Source: Streptomyces noursei (GTDB taxonomy: Bacteria; Actinomycetota; Actinomycetes; Streptomycetales; Streptomycetaceae). From it: a stretch of 64,000 nt of DNA. How positions within the stretch are numbered: the first letter of the stretch is position 1; every line of letters starts with the position of its first letter. Made by a program: the position numbers and the translations under genes. Below the pieces are notes generated by a model. It was not told where the DNA came from and did no database searches. It saw nothing but the letters and a program-made list of their open reading frames with translations. Below are positions 25,208-32,633 of this stretch, in pieces. The DNA is taken from the NCBI RefSeq assembly GCF_001646665.1, contig NZ_LWBU01000110.1:28861-92860 (forward strand), read 5' to 3'.

Positions 25208-25224
25208 AACTAGCAGTGGTAGTT
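25208..25224. promoter_or_regulatory. TetR operator AACTAGC-N3-GGTAGTT (tetR/ACAD promoters)
   Basis: A 17-bp near-palindrome in the gap between divergent tetR and acyl-CoA dehydrogenase genes. Its reverse complement matches the site at 21834-21850 at 16 of 17 positions. Confidence 0.75.
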
Positions 25225-25242
25225 AAAGTGGGGTGACCGCGT

Positions 25243-26394
25243 ATGAACCTGGAGCTGAGCGAGGAGCAGACGGCCGTCAGGCAGCTCGCCGAGGACTTCG
25301 TCCGGCGCGAGATCGCCCCGTACGCCGCCGAGTGGGACCGGGCCGAGAACGTCGACAGGTCGATCGTCAAGAAGCTCGGCTCCCTCGGCTTCCTCGGCCT
25401 CACCGTGCCCGAGGAGTACGGCGGCTCCGGCGGTGACCACCTGGCGTACTGCCTGGTCACCGAGGAGCTGGGGCGCGGCGACTCGTCGGTGCGCGGCATC
25501 GTGTCCGTCTCGCTGGGTCTGGTCGCCAAGACCATCGCGGCCTGGGGCGACGAGCGGCAGAAGAGGCACTGGCTGCCCCGCCTCACCGCCGGCGACGCCC
25601 TCGGCTGCTTCGGCCTCACCGAGCCCGGCACCGGCTCCGACGCCGGGAACCTCACCACCCGGGCCGTGCCCGACGGCGGCGACTACGTCATCAACGGCAC
25701 CAAGATGTTCATCACCAACGGCACCTGGGCGGACGTGGTGCTGCTCTTCGCCCGCACCAACGACACCCCCGGCCACCGGGGCGTCTCCGCCTTCCTGGTC
25801 CCCACCGACACGCCCGGCCTCACCCGCCGCACGATCCACGGCAAGCTCGGCCTGCGCGGCCAGGCCACCGCCGAACTCGTCCTTGAGGACGTCCGCGTGC
25901 CCGCCTCGGCGCTCATGGGCCCGGAGGGCAAGGGGTTCTCCATCGCCATGTCGGCGCTCGCCAAGGGCCGGATGTCCGTGGCCGCCGGCTGCGTCGGCAT
26001 CGCCCAGGCCGCACTGGACGCGGCCGTGCGGTACGCGGGGGAGCGCGAGCAGTTCGGCAGGCCCATCGCCGCGTACCAGCTCGTCCAGGAACTGATCAGC
26101 GACATCGCCGTCGACGTGGACGCGGCCCGGCTGCTGACCTGGCGGGTCGCCGATCTCGTCGATCGCGGACGGGAGTTCGCCACGGCCGCCTCCCAGGCGA
26201 AACTGTTCGCCTCCGAGGCCGCCGTCCGCTCGGCCGGCAACGCCCTCCAGGTCTTCGGCGGCTACGGCTACATCGACGAGTACCCGGTCGGCAAGCTGCT
26301 GCGCGACGCCCGCGTCATGACCCTGTACGAGGGCACCAGCCAGATCCAGAAGCTCATCATCGGCCGCGCCCTGACGGGGGTCTCCGCCTTCTGA
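25243..26394 (+). CDS. Acyl-CoA dehydrogenase
   Basis: FAD enzyme introducing the alpha,beta double bond in acyl-CoA, 383 aa. It has the N-terminal helical domain, then the FAD/substrate signatures GCFGLTEPGTGSDAG (about 126-140) and KMFITNGTWAD. The C-terminal helices include GEREQFGRPIAAYQLVQ and FGGYGYIDEYPV. The catalytic Glu is in TLYEGTSQIQ (about 366), the position of short/medium-chain and branched-chain enzymes. ATG 25243 lies 19 nt from the TetR operator. It is the only gene of its transcript with a clear metabolic role; the membrane protein gene follows after 58 nt. Confidence 0.93.
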   Translation: MNLELSEEQTAVRQLAEDFVRREIAPYAAEWDRAENVDRSIVKKLGSLGFLGLTVPEEYGGSGGDHLAYCLVTEELGRGDSSVRGIVSVSLGLVAKTIAAWGDERQKRHWLPRLTAGDALGCFGLTEPGTGSDAGNLTTRAVPDGGDYVINGTKMFITNGTWADVVLLFARTNDTPGHRGVSAFLVPTDTPGLTRRTIHGKLGLRGQATAELVLEDVRVPASALMGPEGKGFSIAMSALAKGRMSVAAGCVGIAQAALDAAVRYAGEREQFGRPIAAYQLVQELISDIAVDVDAARLLTWRVADLVDRGREFATAASQAKLFASEAAVRSAGNALQVFGGYGYIDEYPVGKLLRDARVMTLYEGTSQIQKLIIGRALTGVSAF

Positions 26395-26452
26395 GTGCCG
26401 GGTGAGTACGGCGACGGATGTGGGCCGCGCCACAGCCGCCGATCATGTCCCC

Positions 26453-26740
26453 ATGAGTGACACACCGGTCAAGCAGCAGAACACGGCGGCCTACTACGGC
26501 CAGGCGGTCGCCTCCTTCGGGATCGCCCTGGGCGCGGTCGCCCTCGGCGTCTTCAACCTGGAGGCCGACGCCTGGGTCCGGGCCTTCCTGGGCATCGCCG
26601 TCCTCTACCTCACCACCTCCGCCTTCACCCTCGCCAAGGTCGTCCGCGACCGGCAGGAAGCCGGGCAGATCGTCAGCCGGGTCGACCAGGCCCGGCTGGA
26701 GAAGCTGCTCGCCGAGCACGACCCCTTCCAGAAGCTCTAA
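26453..26740 (+). CDS. YiaA/YiaB-type small membrane protein
   Basis: Inner-membrane protein of 95 aa with two transmembrane helices (about 14-34 and 41-61), each followed by short polar stretches, and a charged C-terminal helix (KVVRDRQEAGQIVSRVDQARLEKLLAEHDPF). This is the YiaA/YiaB domain arrangement. ATG 26453 is used; the weak ribosome region and closeness to the acyl-CoA dehydrogenase suggest readthrough. The stop codon TAA sits inside the operator at 26737. Function unknown. Confidence 0.8.
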   Translation: MSDTPVKQQNTAAYYGQAVASFGIALGAVALGVFNLEADAWVRAFLGIAVLYLTTSAFTLAKVVRDRQEAGQIVSRVDQARLEKLLAEHDPFQKL

Positions 26741-26751
26741 GCGCTTGCTCA
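26737..26751. promoter_or_regulatory. Operator CTAAGCGCTTGCTCA (tetR promoter)
   Basis: Identical 15-mer to 27923-27937, with the palindromic core AAGCGCTT. It lies 51 bp upstream of the tetR ATG at 26803. Together the two sites bracket the tetR/maoC pair. Confidence 0.75.
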
Positions 26752-26802
26752 CTGTCGGGGTATGGTGTTCGTCCTGTGACCACCGGAAGGGGCGAGCGAG
26801 CG

Positions 26803-27444
26803 ATGAGTGCGGCGGAGGAAACGGCCGGCGGCGAGGACACGCCATGGGACGAGGTGACGCCTGACGCGGCCAGGCGGCTGCTCGTCGCCGCCGTCGAGGC
26901 CTTCGCCGAGCGCGGCTACCACGCCACCACCACCCGGGACATCGCGGGCAGGGCCGGGATGAGCCCGGCCGCGCTCTACATCCACTACAAGACCAAGGAG
27001 GAGCTCCTCCACCGGATCAGCCGCATCGGCCACGTGAAGGCGCTGGACATCCTCCAGGCCGCCGCCGACGGGCCCGGCGGCGCCACCGAGCGGCTCGCCG
27101 ACGCCGTACGCTCCTTCGTCCGCTGGCACGCCGGGCGGCGCACCACCGCCCGCGTGGTCCAGTACGAGCTCGACTCGCTCGGCGACGAGCACCGCGCGGA
27201 GATCTTCGAGCTGCGCCGCAGGAGCGACGCCACGGTGCGCCGCATCATCAACGAGGGCGTGGCCACAGGGGAGTTCGACGTCCCCGATGTCTCCGGCACC
27301 ACCCTCGCGGTGCTCTCGCTCTGCATCGACGTGGCCCGCTGGTTCAACACCGAGGGGCGCCGGACGCCCGACGAGGTCGGCGCGCTCTACGCCGACCTCG
27401 TGCTGCGGATGGTGGGCGCCGAGGCGCCCGGGGCTCAGAAGTAG
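26803..27444 (+). CDS. TetR-family regulator (acyl-CoA catabolism type)
   Basis: Repressor of 213 aa. The HTH (about 24-70) reads RRLLVAAVEAFAERGYHATTTRDIAGRAGMSPAALYIHYKTKEELL. The C-terminal domain has RTTARVVQYELDSLGDEHRAEIFELRR, typical of TetR proteins near fatty-acid genes. ATG 26803 is preceded by GGAAGGGG; GTG 26776 is an alternative. It converges on the maoC gene with a 10-bp overlap of their 3' ends. The same operator lies before each gene, so it probably represses itself and maoC. Confidence 0.88.
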   Translation: MSAAEETAGGEDTPWDEVTPDAARRLLVAAVEAFAERGYHATTTRDIAGRAGMSPAALYIHYKTKEELLHRISRIGHVKALDILQAAADGPGGATERLADAVRSFVRWHAGRRTTARVVQYELDSLGDEHRAEIFELRRRSDATVRRIINEGVATGEFDVPDVSGTTLAVLSLCIDVARWFNTEGRRTPDEVGALYADLVLRMVGAEAPGAQK

Positions 27445-27896
27445 TAGCGGGACACCGACTCGGCGACGCACACCGGCTTGTCGCCGCCCTCGCGCTCCAC
27501 CGTCACCAGGGCGGTCACCTGCACGCCGCCGCCCGCGTCCTCGACGCCCCGCAGCACGGCCGTCGCGCGCAGCCGCGAGCCGACCGGCACGGGGGCGGGG
27601 AAGCGCACCTTGTTGGCTCCGTAGTTGACGCCCATCCTCATGCCCTCGACCCGCATGACCTGCGGTACGAGGAGGGGGATCAGCGACAGGGTGAGGTACC
27701 CGTGCGCGATGGTCGTCCCGAACGGCCCCGCCGCGGCCCGCTCCGGGTCCACGTGGATCCACTGGTGGTCGCCCGTGGCCTCGGCGAACAGATCGATCCG
27801 CTTCTGCTCGATCTCCAGCCAGTCGCTGTGCCCCAGCTGCTCGCCGACCGCTGCGCGCAGTTCGTCGGCGGACGTGAAGATCCTCGGCTCTGCCAT
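27435..27896 (-). CDS. MaoC-like (R)-enoyl-CoA hydratase
   Basis: Hot-dog-fold hydratase of 153 aa, acting on enoyl-CoA. The catalytic Asp-His pair is in FAEATGDHQWIHVDPERA (Asp43 and His48 region). Typical stretches are GPFGTTIAHGYLTLSLIPLL and GVNYGANKVRFPAPVPVGSRLRA. ATG 27896 gives family length. The promoter carries the 15-bp operator 27 nt upstream. The hydration step complements the acyl-CoA dehydrogenases in this stretch. Its 3' end overlaps tetR by 10 nt. Confidence 0.92.
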   Translation of the reverse strand: MAEPRIFTSADELRAAVGEQLGHSDWLEIEQKRIDLFAEATGDHQWIHVDPERAAAGPFGTTIAHGYLTLSLIPLLVPQVMRVEGMRMGVNYGANKVRFPAPVPVGSRLRATAVLRGVEDAGGGVQVTALVTVEREGGDKPVCVAESVSRYYF

Positions 27897-27922
27897 GTTC
27901 CGGCTCCCCTGACACTCGATGT

Positions 27923-27937
27923 CTAAGCGCTTGCTCA
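27923..27937. promoter_or_regulatory. Operator CTAAGCGCTTGCTCA (maoC promoter)
   Basis: Second exact copy of the 15-mer at 26737-26751, 27 bp upstream of the maoC start on the minus strand. The adjacent TetR at 26803 is the likely binder. Confidence 0.75.
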
Positions 27938-28001
27938 GCATGGTGCGGGGGACGCGGTCCTGTCAACGGACCGCCCCGCGCCGCCCAGTAGGGTTCGAGG
28001 G

Positions 28002-28490
28002 GTGCCGCAGATTCCAGAGAAGATCCACGAGCTCACCGTCGGCCAGCTCTCCGCGCGCAGCGGGGCGGCCGTCTCGGCCCTGCACTTCTACGAGTCCAAG
28101 GGCCTCATCAGCAGCCGCCGCACCAGCGGCAACCAGCGCCGCTACAGCCGGGACGCCCTGCGCCGCGTCGCCTTCGTCCGTGCCGCCCAGCGCGTGGGCA
28201 TCCCGCTCGCGACGATCCGCGACGCCCTGGCGGAACTCCCCGAGGAGCGGACACCCACGAGGGAGGACTGGGCGCGCCTGTCCGAGACGTGGCGTGCGGA
28301 ACTCGACGAGCGGATCGACCAGCTGAGCCGGCTGCGTGACCACCTCACCGACTGCATCGGCTGCGGCTGCCTCTCCCTCAAGACGTGCGTGCTCTCCAAC
28401 CCGGACGACGTCATAGGCGAGCGCATCGCCGGGTCGCGCCTCATGCCCGAGCGCCGCCGCCCGGCGACGCCCGACACCACCCGTCCGTGA
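28002..28490 (+). CDS. soxR: Redox-sensing MerR regulator SoxR
   Basis: Transcription factor of 162 aa. The MerR HTH (about 11-50) has [26 protein letters not shown] followed by the [10 protein letters not shown] wing. The dimer helix is about 80-115. The [2Fe-2S] site is Cys118, Cys121, Cys123 and Cys129 ([12 protein letters not shown]), which defines SoxR. In Streptomyces SoxR responds to redox-active pigments and not mainly to superoxide. GTG 28002 is the only good start. No clear SoxR box is visible in the gap to maoC, so its targets are elsewhere. The C-terminal tail after the cluster is longer than in E. coli and Arg/Pro-rich. Confidence 0.95.
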   Translation: MPQIPEKIHELTVGQLSARSGAAVSALHFYESKGLISSRRTSGNQRRYSRDALRRVAFVRAAQRVGIPLATIRDALAELPEERTPTREDWARLSETWRAELDERIDQLSRLRDHLTDCIGCGCLSLKTCVLSNPDDVIGERIAGSRLMPERRRPATPDTTRP

Positions 28491-28563
28491 ACAGCGGCAC
28501 CGGCCGCGGCCGTCGGGGAGGCAGCACCAGGGGCGCGGCGGACGGGCCGGTCCCCGCCGGGGG

Positions 28564-28983
28564 TCACGCCTCCGGGGGCAGGCCCGGTTCGCTCATGCCG
28601 GGGCGGCCGAACAGCAGGTCGTAGCCCGGCGGGAGCTGGAGGAGTATCCGGCGCATCAGGTCGTCGCCCGCCGTGTCCGCCACCACGCTGAGGACCGCGC
28701 CGACGTCCCACTGGGCCGTCTCCTCCGTGGCGCCCTCGATCCACGCCGCCGTGGCCCGCACGAACCGCTCCGGTCCGAGCGGTTCGGCCGCGGGGAGCGG
28801 GTTGAGCAGCACCAGGGCGCACGTCTCCGGCAGCCCGGCGGCCAGTTCGGCCCGCTCGTTGCCCACCAGATGGGCGCCGAGCAGGGCCAGGACGACGCGG
28901 GCGGCCCGGTCGGCCTCCCGCCGGGAGGGGTACTCACCGCGTTCCTGAACCGCGGCCAGGAACGCGTCCCACTGCATGCGCAT
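28564..28983 (-). CDS. DUF2267 domain protein
   Basis: Soluble all-helical protein of 139 aa. It begins MRMQWDAFLAAVQERGEYPSRREADRAARVVLALLGAHLVGNERAELAAGLP, the DUF2267 pattern, and ends with a second helical repeat including LMRRILLQLPPGYDLLFGRP. The family is often found beside stress genes; here hsp20 lies 78 nt upstream on the same strand, so co-expression is plausible. The biochemical role is unknown. Confidence 0.82.
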   Translation of the reverse strand: MRMQWDAFLAAVQERGEYPSRREADRAARVVLALLGAHLVGNERAELAAGLPETCALVLLNPLPAAEPLGPERFVRATAAWIEGATEETAQWDVGAVLSVVADTAGDDLMRRILLQLPPGYDLLFGRPGMSEPGLPPEA

Positions 28984-29061
28984 CTCTCTCCCTCGGCCTC
29001 GTTGAAGGGCGGGGCGGGGCCGGCGGGACCGCCCCCGCCCCCACGCTGCGGGGTGGGCCGG

Positions 29062-29484
29062 TCAGGCGCTGATCCGCCCGCGCTCGCCGCCGCCCCCGAT
29101 CGTGATCCTGCGCGGCTGGGCCTGCTCGGCGACCGGGATGCGCAGGGCCAGGACGCCCTTGTCGTAGGACGCCTCGATGCGTTCGGTGTCCAGCGTCTCG
29201 CCCAGGAACAGCCGGCGGCCGAACGTGCCGGCCGGCCGCTCGGCGACCACCATCTCCGTGTCGCCGTCCGGGGCGGCCCGGCGCTCGGCGCGCACGGTGA
29301 GCACGTTGCGCTCCACGTCCAGGTCGATGCTCTCGGGCGGGACGCCCGGAAGGTCGAGCAGGACGACGAAGGTGTCCCCGTCCCGGTAGGCGTCCATCGG
29401 CATGGCCGCCGGGTGCGCGCTGGTGCCCAGCAGGCGCTCGGTGAGCCGGTCGAGTTCCTGGAAGGGGTCGGTCCGCATCAGCAT
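29062..29484 (-). CDS. Hsp20-family small heat-shock protein
   Basis: ATP-independent holdase chaperone, 140 aa. A short N-terminal arm ([15 protein letters not shown]) precedes the alpha-crystallin domain (about 30-125) with [64 protein letters not shown]. The C-terminal extension carries RRITI, a version of the I-x-I oligomerisation motif. ATG 29484 has GGAGGG upstream. It has its own strong promoter (29537-29565). DUF2267 follows on the same strand. Confidence 0.95.
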   Translation of the reverse strand: MLMRTDPFQELDRLTERLLGTSAHPAAMPMDAYRDGDTFVVLLDLPGVPPESIDLDVERNVLTVRAERRAAPDGDTEMVVAERPAGTFGRRLFLGETLDTERIEASYDKGVLALRIPVAEQAQPRRITIGGGGERGRISA

Positions 29485-29536
29485 CGTCGGTCCCTCCTCC
29501 GCTCGCTCACGGATGCTGCTGACCGTCTGCCCTTTC

Positions 29537-29565
29537 CTTATAACTCCGGCCCCGAGGGTTGACAA
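29537..29565 (-). promoter_or_regulatory. Promoter of hsp20 (TTGTCA-17-TATAAG)
   Basis: On the minus strand TTGTCA (29565-29560) and TATAAG (29542-29537) are 17 bp apart, a near-consensus HrdB-type promoter with start near 29530. CTTGAGT (29578-29572) just upstream equals one half of the HspR HAIR element, but the second half is absent. Confidence 0.7.
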
Positions 29566-29583
29566 GAGGGCACTCAAGAAAGC

Positions 29584-30651
29584 TCACTCGTACTCCGTGC
29601 CGCCCTTCCGGGTGAGGTAGGCGGGGCTCACCGCCTTCGCTATCGCCCGGCCGCCCACCACCGGGCTGTACCGCTCGGTGGCCGGCCGGACGACCACGCC
29701 CTCGCGCAGGTGCAGCTCCCGCCCCGAGACGGTCTCCCTGCCGGTGGCCAGCTCCAGCACCTTCGCGATGTCGTACGGCCCCGAGTACAGCCGCGGCACC
29801 AGCGGCAGCGCGCCCTCCACCGTCCCGGCCGGGTCCAGCCAGCGGACCTGCCCGTCGACCTCGGCCGCGACGTCGAAGACGGCGTACCCCAGCTCCCGGC
29901 TCCGGCCGTCGGCGCCGTACGCCAGGTCCTGCACCCCGGCGCCGTACACCTCGCCGAACACGCCGATCCTGGTCGCGCCCAGCCGCGCGGCGAGGTCCGC
30001 GGCGACCGCCGGCACGTCGTACGCCCGGATCGCCCGCCAGTACAGGTTGCGTGGGTCCTCCGTCAGGGCCAGGCCCTTGGCGCCGTAGCCCTTGGAGGAG
30101 ACGTGCACCCGGTCCTCCCCGGCGACGTACGTCATCAGGCAGGCCGTGCCGTGCAGCTTCTCCGTCAGGACGACCGGCTCGCCCGGCTCGAAGATGCCCG
30201 GGTACCGCTGGATGTTCTCGATGTCGACCCACGGCAGCAGGTCGGGGGCGGCCTCCACGTCACCGTTCATCGTCGTCGGCACCGGCGGCACCCACTTGGT
30301 GATGCCCAGCACCTCCGCGAAGTCGGTGCCCTCGGCCGCCGCCCGCGCCAGGTCCACGTCCGCCAGCGCGCGCGGCCGGCAGACGAGGCCCTGCGACAAC
30401 TCACCGCGCAGCCGCACGGCCTTCACCCGGTTCGACGCCTTCCCGGCCAGCCGCCCGGTCAGCCCCAGCTCCTCCACGAGCCCGGCCGGCAGCACCGCCT
30501 GCTCGGGGATGTACACGGCGGCCTCGCCGGTGCGGTAGGCGCCCTTGGCGACGACCGCGCGGTACAGGCCGACCTGCGCGAGCTCGAGGGCGTCGGCGTT
30601 CGGATGGTCGTGGACGGTCAGCAGTTCCGCGGTGACACGCAGGGTCGACAT
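29584..30651 (-). CDS. ATP-dependent RNA ligase, Deinococcus DraRnl (Rnl5) type
   Basis: Seals RNA nicks through an enzyme-AMP intermediate, 355 aa. The order is N-terminal OB-fold domain (about 1-115), then nucleotidyltransferase domain (about 140-355), the reverse of DNA ligases but as in D. radiodurans RNA ligase. Motif I is EKLHGT with Lys165 as adenylated lysine. Motif III is VFGEVYG (231-237), motif IV REGVVVR (316-322) and motif V AKAVS (338-342). ATG 30651 has AAGGAG upstream. No kinase/phosphatase or toxin gene is beside it, so the RNA target is unclear. It is active in principle since all motifs are intact. Confidence 0.9.
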   Translation of the reverse strand: MSTLRVTAELLTVHDHPNADALELAQVGLYRAVVAKGAYRTGEAAVYIPEQAVLPAGLVEELGLTGRLAGKASNRVKAVRLRGELSQGLVCRPRALADVDLARAAAEGTDFAEVLGITKWVPPVPTTMNGDVEAAPDLLPWVDIENIQRYPGIFEPGEPVVLTEKLHGTACLMTYVAGEDRVHVSSKGYGAKGLALTEDPRNLYWRAIRAYDVPAVAADLAARLGATRIGVFGEVYGAGVQDLAYGADGRSRELGYAVFDVAAEVDGQVRWLDPAGTVEGALPLVPRLYSGPYDIAKVLELATGRETVSGRELHLREGVVVRPATERYSPVVGGRAIAKAVSPAYLTRKGGTEYE

Positions 30652-30723
30652 GGGTGTGCTCCTTGTGGCGGGTTGTTCATCGCCCCCACTGTCGCCGGAC
30701 GGGAAAGCGGTGGCCCACCGAAT

Positions 30724-31446
30724 TCACCGCTTGGTAGCGTCCCGTAGCGCACATGCCTCGGCGACCAGCCGCGCGTTGGAGTCCGCGGGCCGCCCGTCGG
30801 GCAGCAGCAGCGTGTCCTCCAGGCCGACGCGGGTGTCCAGCCCACGGCGCAACGCCAGGCGCAGCACCGGCCACGCCCCGCCGTCCTCGCCGTGCAGCAG
30901 CACCGGCAGGCCGTGGGCATCGCCCACTTCCGCCAGCAGTGCCCGGGCGGTGTCCCCGGCGGTCACCGGGTCCGGGTCCGTCACCTCCGCCAGCACGCGG
31001 GACACCCGGGGCGCCAGCGACGACGCCAGGAACCGCCGCACCCCGTCCGTCCCCGACCAGAGGCCCGCCTCCACGCCCACGCCCCGCTCCAGCAGCACGG
31101 CGGCGACCTCCTCCGCGCCCGGCTCGTGCCAGTTGACCGAGGCGAGGTCGGGCAGCACCGTCCAGGACCGCACCCGCTCCACCCGCCGCCGCGGCTCGGG
31201 CTCCGCCCACGCCCCGGTGGTCACCCCGACCGGGACGTCCACCGCCCCGCGCACGGCCGTCAGCACCGCGGCCACCGCGCGCGGCGACAGCGTGTCGTCC
31301 CCGCAGGGCGACTTGGGGTGCACGTGCACCTCGGCGGCCCCGGCCGCCACCGCGCCCGCGGCCGACCCGGCCATCGCGGCCGGCGACATGGGCACGGCGG
31401 CCGAATCCCCCGTGCCGCGGCTCCCGTTCACACAGACCTGGATCAT
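30724..31446 (-). CDS. BKACE-family beta-keto acid cleavage enzyme
   Basis: Zinc-dependent enzyme of the 3-keto-5-aminohexanoate cleavage superfamily: beta-keto acid plus acetyl-CoA gives acetoacetate plus acyl-CoA. At 240 aa it is shorter than the classical 270-310 aa members. It begins MIQVCVNGSRG and has the metal-binding AAEVHVHPKSPCGDDTLSP block (His41 and His43 region), then VGVTTGAW, LASVNWHEPGAEEVA, and LLHGEDGGAWPVLRLALRRGLDTRVGLEDTL near the end. Substrate class cannot be predicted. It lies 72 nt upstream of the RNA ligase start, same strand, possibly cotranscribed. Nothing is visible in 31447-31692. Confidence 0.85.
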   Translation of the reverse strand: MIQVCVNGSRGTGDSAAVPMSPAAMAGSAAGAVAAGAAEVHVHPKSPCGDDTLSPRAVAAVLTAVRGAVDVPVGVTTGAWAEPEPRRRVERVRSWTVLPDLASVNWHEPGAEEVAAVLLERGVGVEAGLWSGTDGVRRFLASSLAPRVSRVLAEVTDPDPVTAGDTARALLAEVGDAHGLPVLLHGEDGGAWPVLRLALRRGLDTRVGLEDTLLLPDGRPADSNARLVAEACALRDATKR

Positions 31447-31692
31447 GCCCCGATGGTGCCACCCACCACCGACGACGCCCCGCCACCAACGACGCGCGGC
31501 CCCCGCTCCACGCGCGGCCGCCGTCCCGGCTCCCCGTCCGTCCCGGCTCCCCGTCCGCCCCGGCCACGACCCCCGCCCGGCCCGCCCGTGCGAGGCACGC
31601 GCGGCGCGCGGCCGCGGGACCACGGGCGCGTACCGACGCCGGCGCGCGCACCCGCCGGCAGCCGGACCCGTGCCGCCCGTCCGCGACCGGGC

Positions 31693-32304
31693 TCACGCCA
31701 CCGACGCGAGCTCCTTGCGCCGGCCGCGCTTGGCCAGCGCCAGGGCCTCGGGCGTCAGCACCGCCTGCGGCACCACCACCCCGCACCGCGTGCACACGGG
31801 CCCGAACCAGGGCTCGTTCGACAGGTCCGGCCGCCAGACGATCGCGTCCCCCGCGCACACCGGGCAGTGCTCGCCCGGCCCGGTCTCCAGGGCGGTGATC
31901 AGCCGGCGCAGCGCCTCCGCCAGGGGCACCGTCGGGTGCAGCGACGGGTCGTCGCACCGCGCTATGCCGTTGCCGCCCCAGGTGCGCCGGTGCCAGTCGT
32001 CGATCCAGCCGGGCCGCCGCAGCCCGTCGTGCTTCTCGCGCCTGCGGCGCGCCGCGAACTGCTCCTCGTAGGCGAGCCAGACCGCCCGCGCCTCCTCCAG
32101 TTCGTCGAGCGCGGCCACCAGCCGCGCCGGATCGGGCTCCCGGTCCTCGGGTCCGAACCTGTGCCTGGAGCACAGGTGGTCCCAGGTGGCCCGGTGCCCG
32201 TAAGGGGCGAACCGTTCCAGGCACTTGCGCAGCGAATACCGCCGCAGCGCCAGATCGCACCGTGGGTCCCGAACCTGTCTCGCCAAACTCCGGAATCCGG
32301 CCAT
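31693..32304 (-). CDS. Conserved hypothetical with C-terminal zinc-ribbon-like motif
   Basis: Soluble protein of 203 aa. The N-terminal half is Arg-rich and helical (MAGFRSLARQVRDPRCDLALRRYSL, then FAPYGHRATWDHLC). The middle is DELEEARAVWLAYEEQFAARRRREKH. A CPVC...CTRC pair (HCPVCAGDAIVWRPD, PVCTRCGVVVPQ) near residue 150-185 suggests a zinc ribbon. ATG 32304 has GGAGGTGG upstream. I believe related proteins occur across Streptomyces, but no function is known to me. Confidence 0.65.
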   Translation of the reverse strand: MAGFRSLARQVRDPRCDLALRRYSLRKCLERFAPYGHRATWDHLCSRHRFGPEDREPDPARLVAALDELEEARAVWLAYEEQFAARRRREKHDGLRRPGWIDDWHRRTWGGNGIARCDDPSLHPTVPLAEALRRLITALETGPGEHCPVCAGDAIVWRPDLSNEPWFGPVCTRCGVVVPQAVLTPEALALAKRGRRKELASVA

Positions 32305-32633
32305 CGCACTGCCACCTCCGTCACTCGTACTTCGGCGTCGATGAATGGACGTACGGGTTCCCAGTTCGGCTCCATCGAAAAACGAATGGGGTCCATCAGC
32401 AGGACATCTGACGTGAAATGCCCCCACGGCCACCCGTGTGGTGATTCCGCGGAACTGACGCTCCCTCACCACAGCGGGGGTGCGCGCACGCCGGGCGCCG
32501 CACAAATGCGTCCTCACCGGTCGCATCGCACGATCGGCGGCATCGGCGGGATACCACCGTTCCGGACGGCCGGACGGAATCGCGAACGTTCGCCCGTCCG
32601 TGGCCGGTTCGGCCAGCGGCGGTCCGCCCACGG
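32305..32633. other. Non-coding spacer
   Basis: I see no gene here. It carries the promoter of the zinc-ribbon gene to its left and the end of the NamZ gene transcript to its right. A 12-bp perfect palindrome GCGAACGTTCGC lies at 32582-32593. Confidence 0.5.

Noticed and set aside
27900..28001. SoxR box upstream of soxR
   Set aside because: No CCTCAAG...TTGAGG type palindrome is visible in the gap.
29563..29578. HspR-type HAIR element before hsp20
   Set aside because: Only one half (CTTGAGT) is present; the partner ACTCAAG at 7-bp spacing is missing.
32582..32593. GCGAACGTTCGC as a LexA box
   Set aside because: The actinobacterial SOS box has spacing between GAAC and GTTC; here they abut. 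No repair gene follows.
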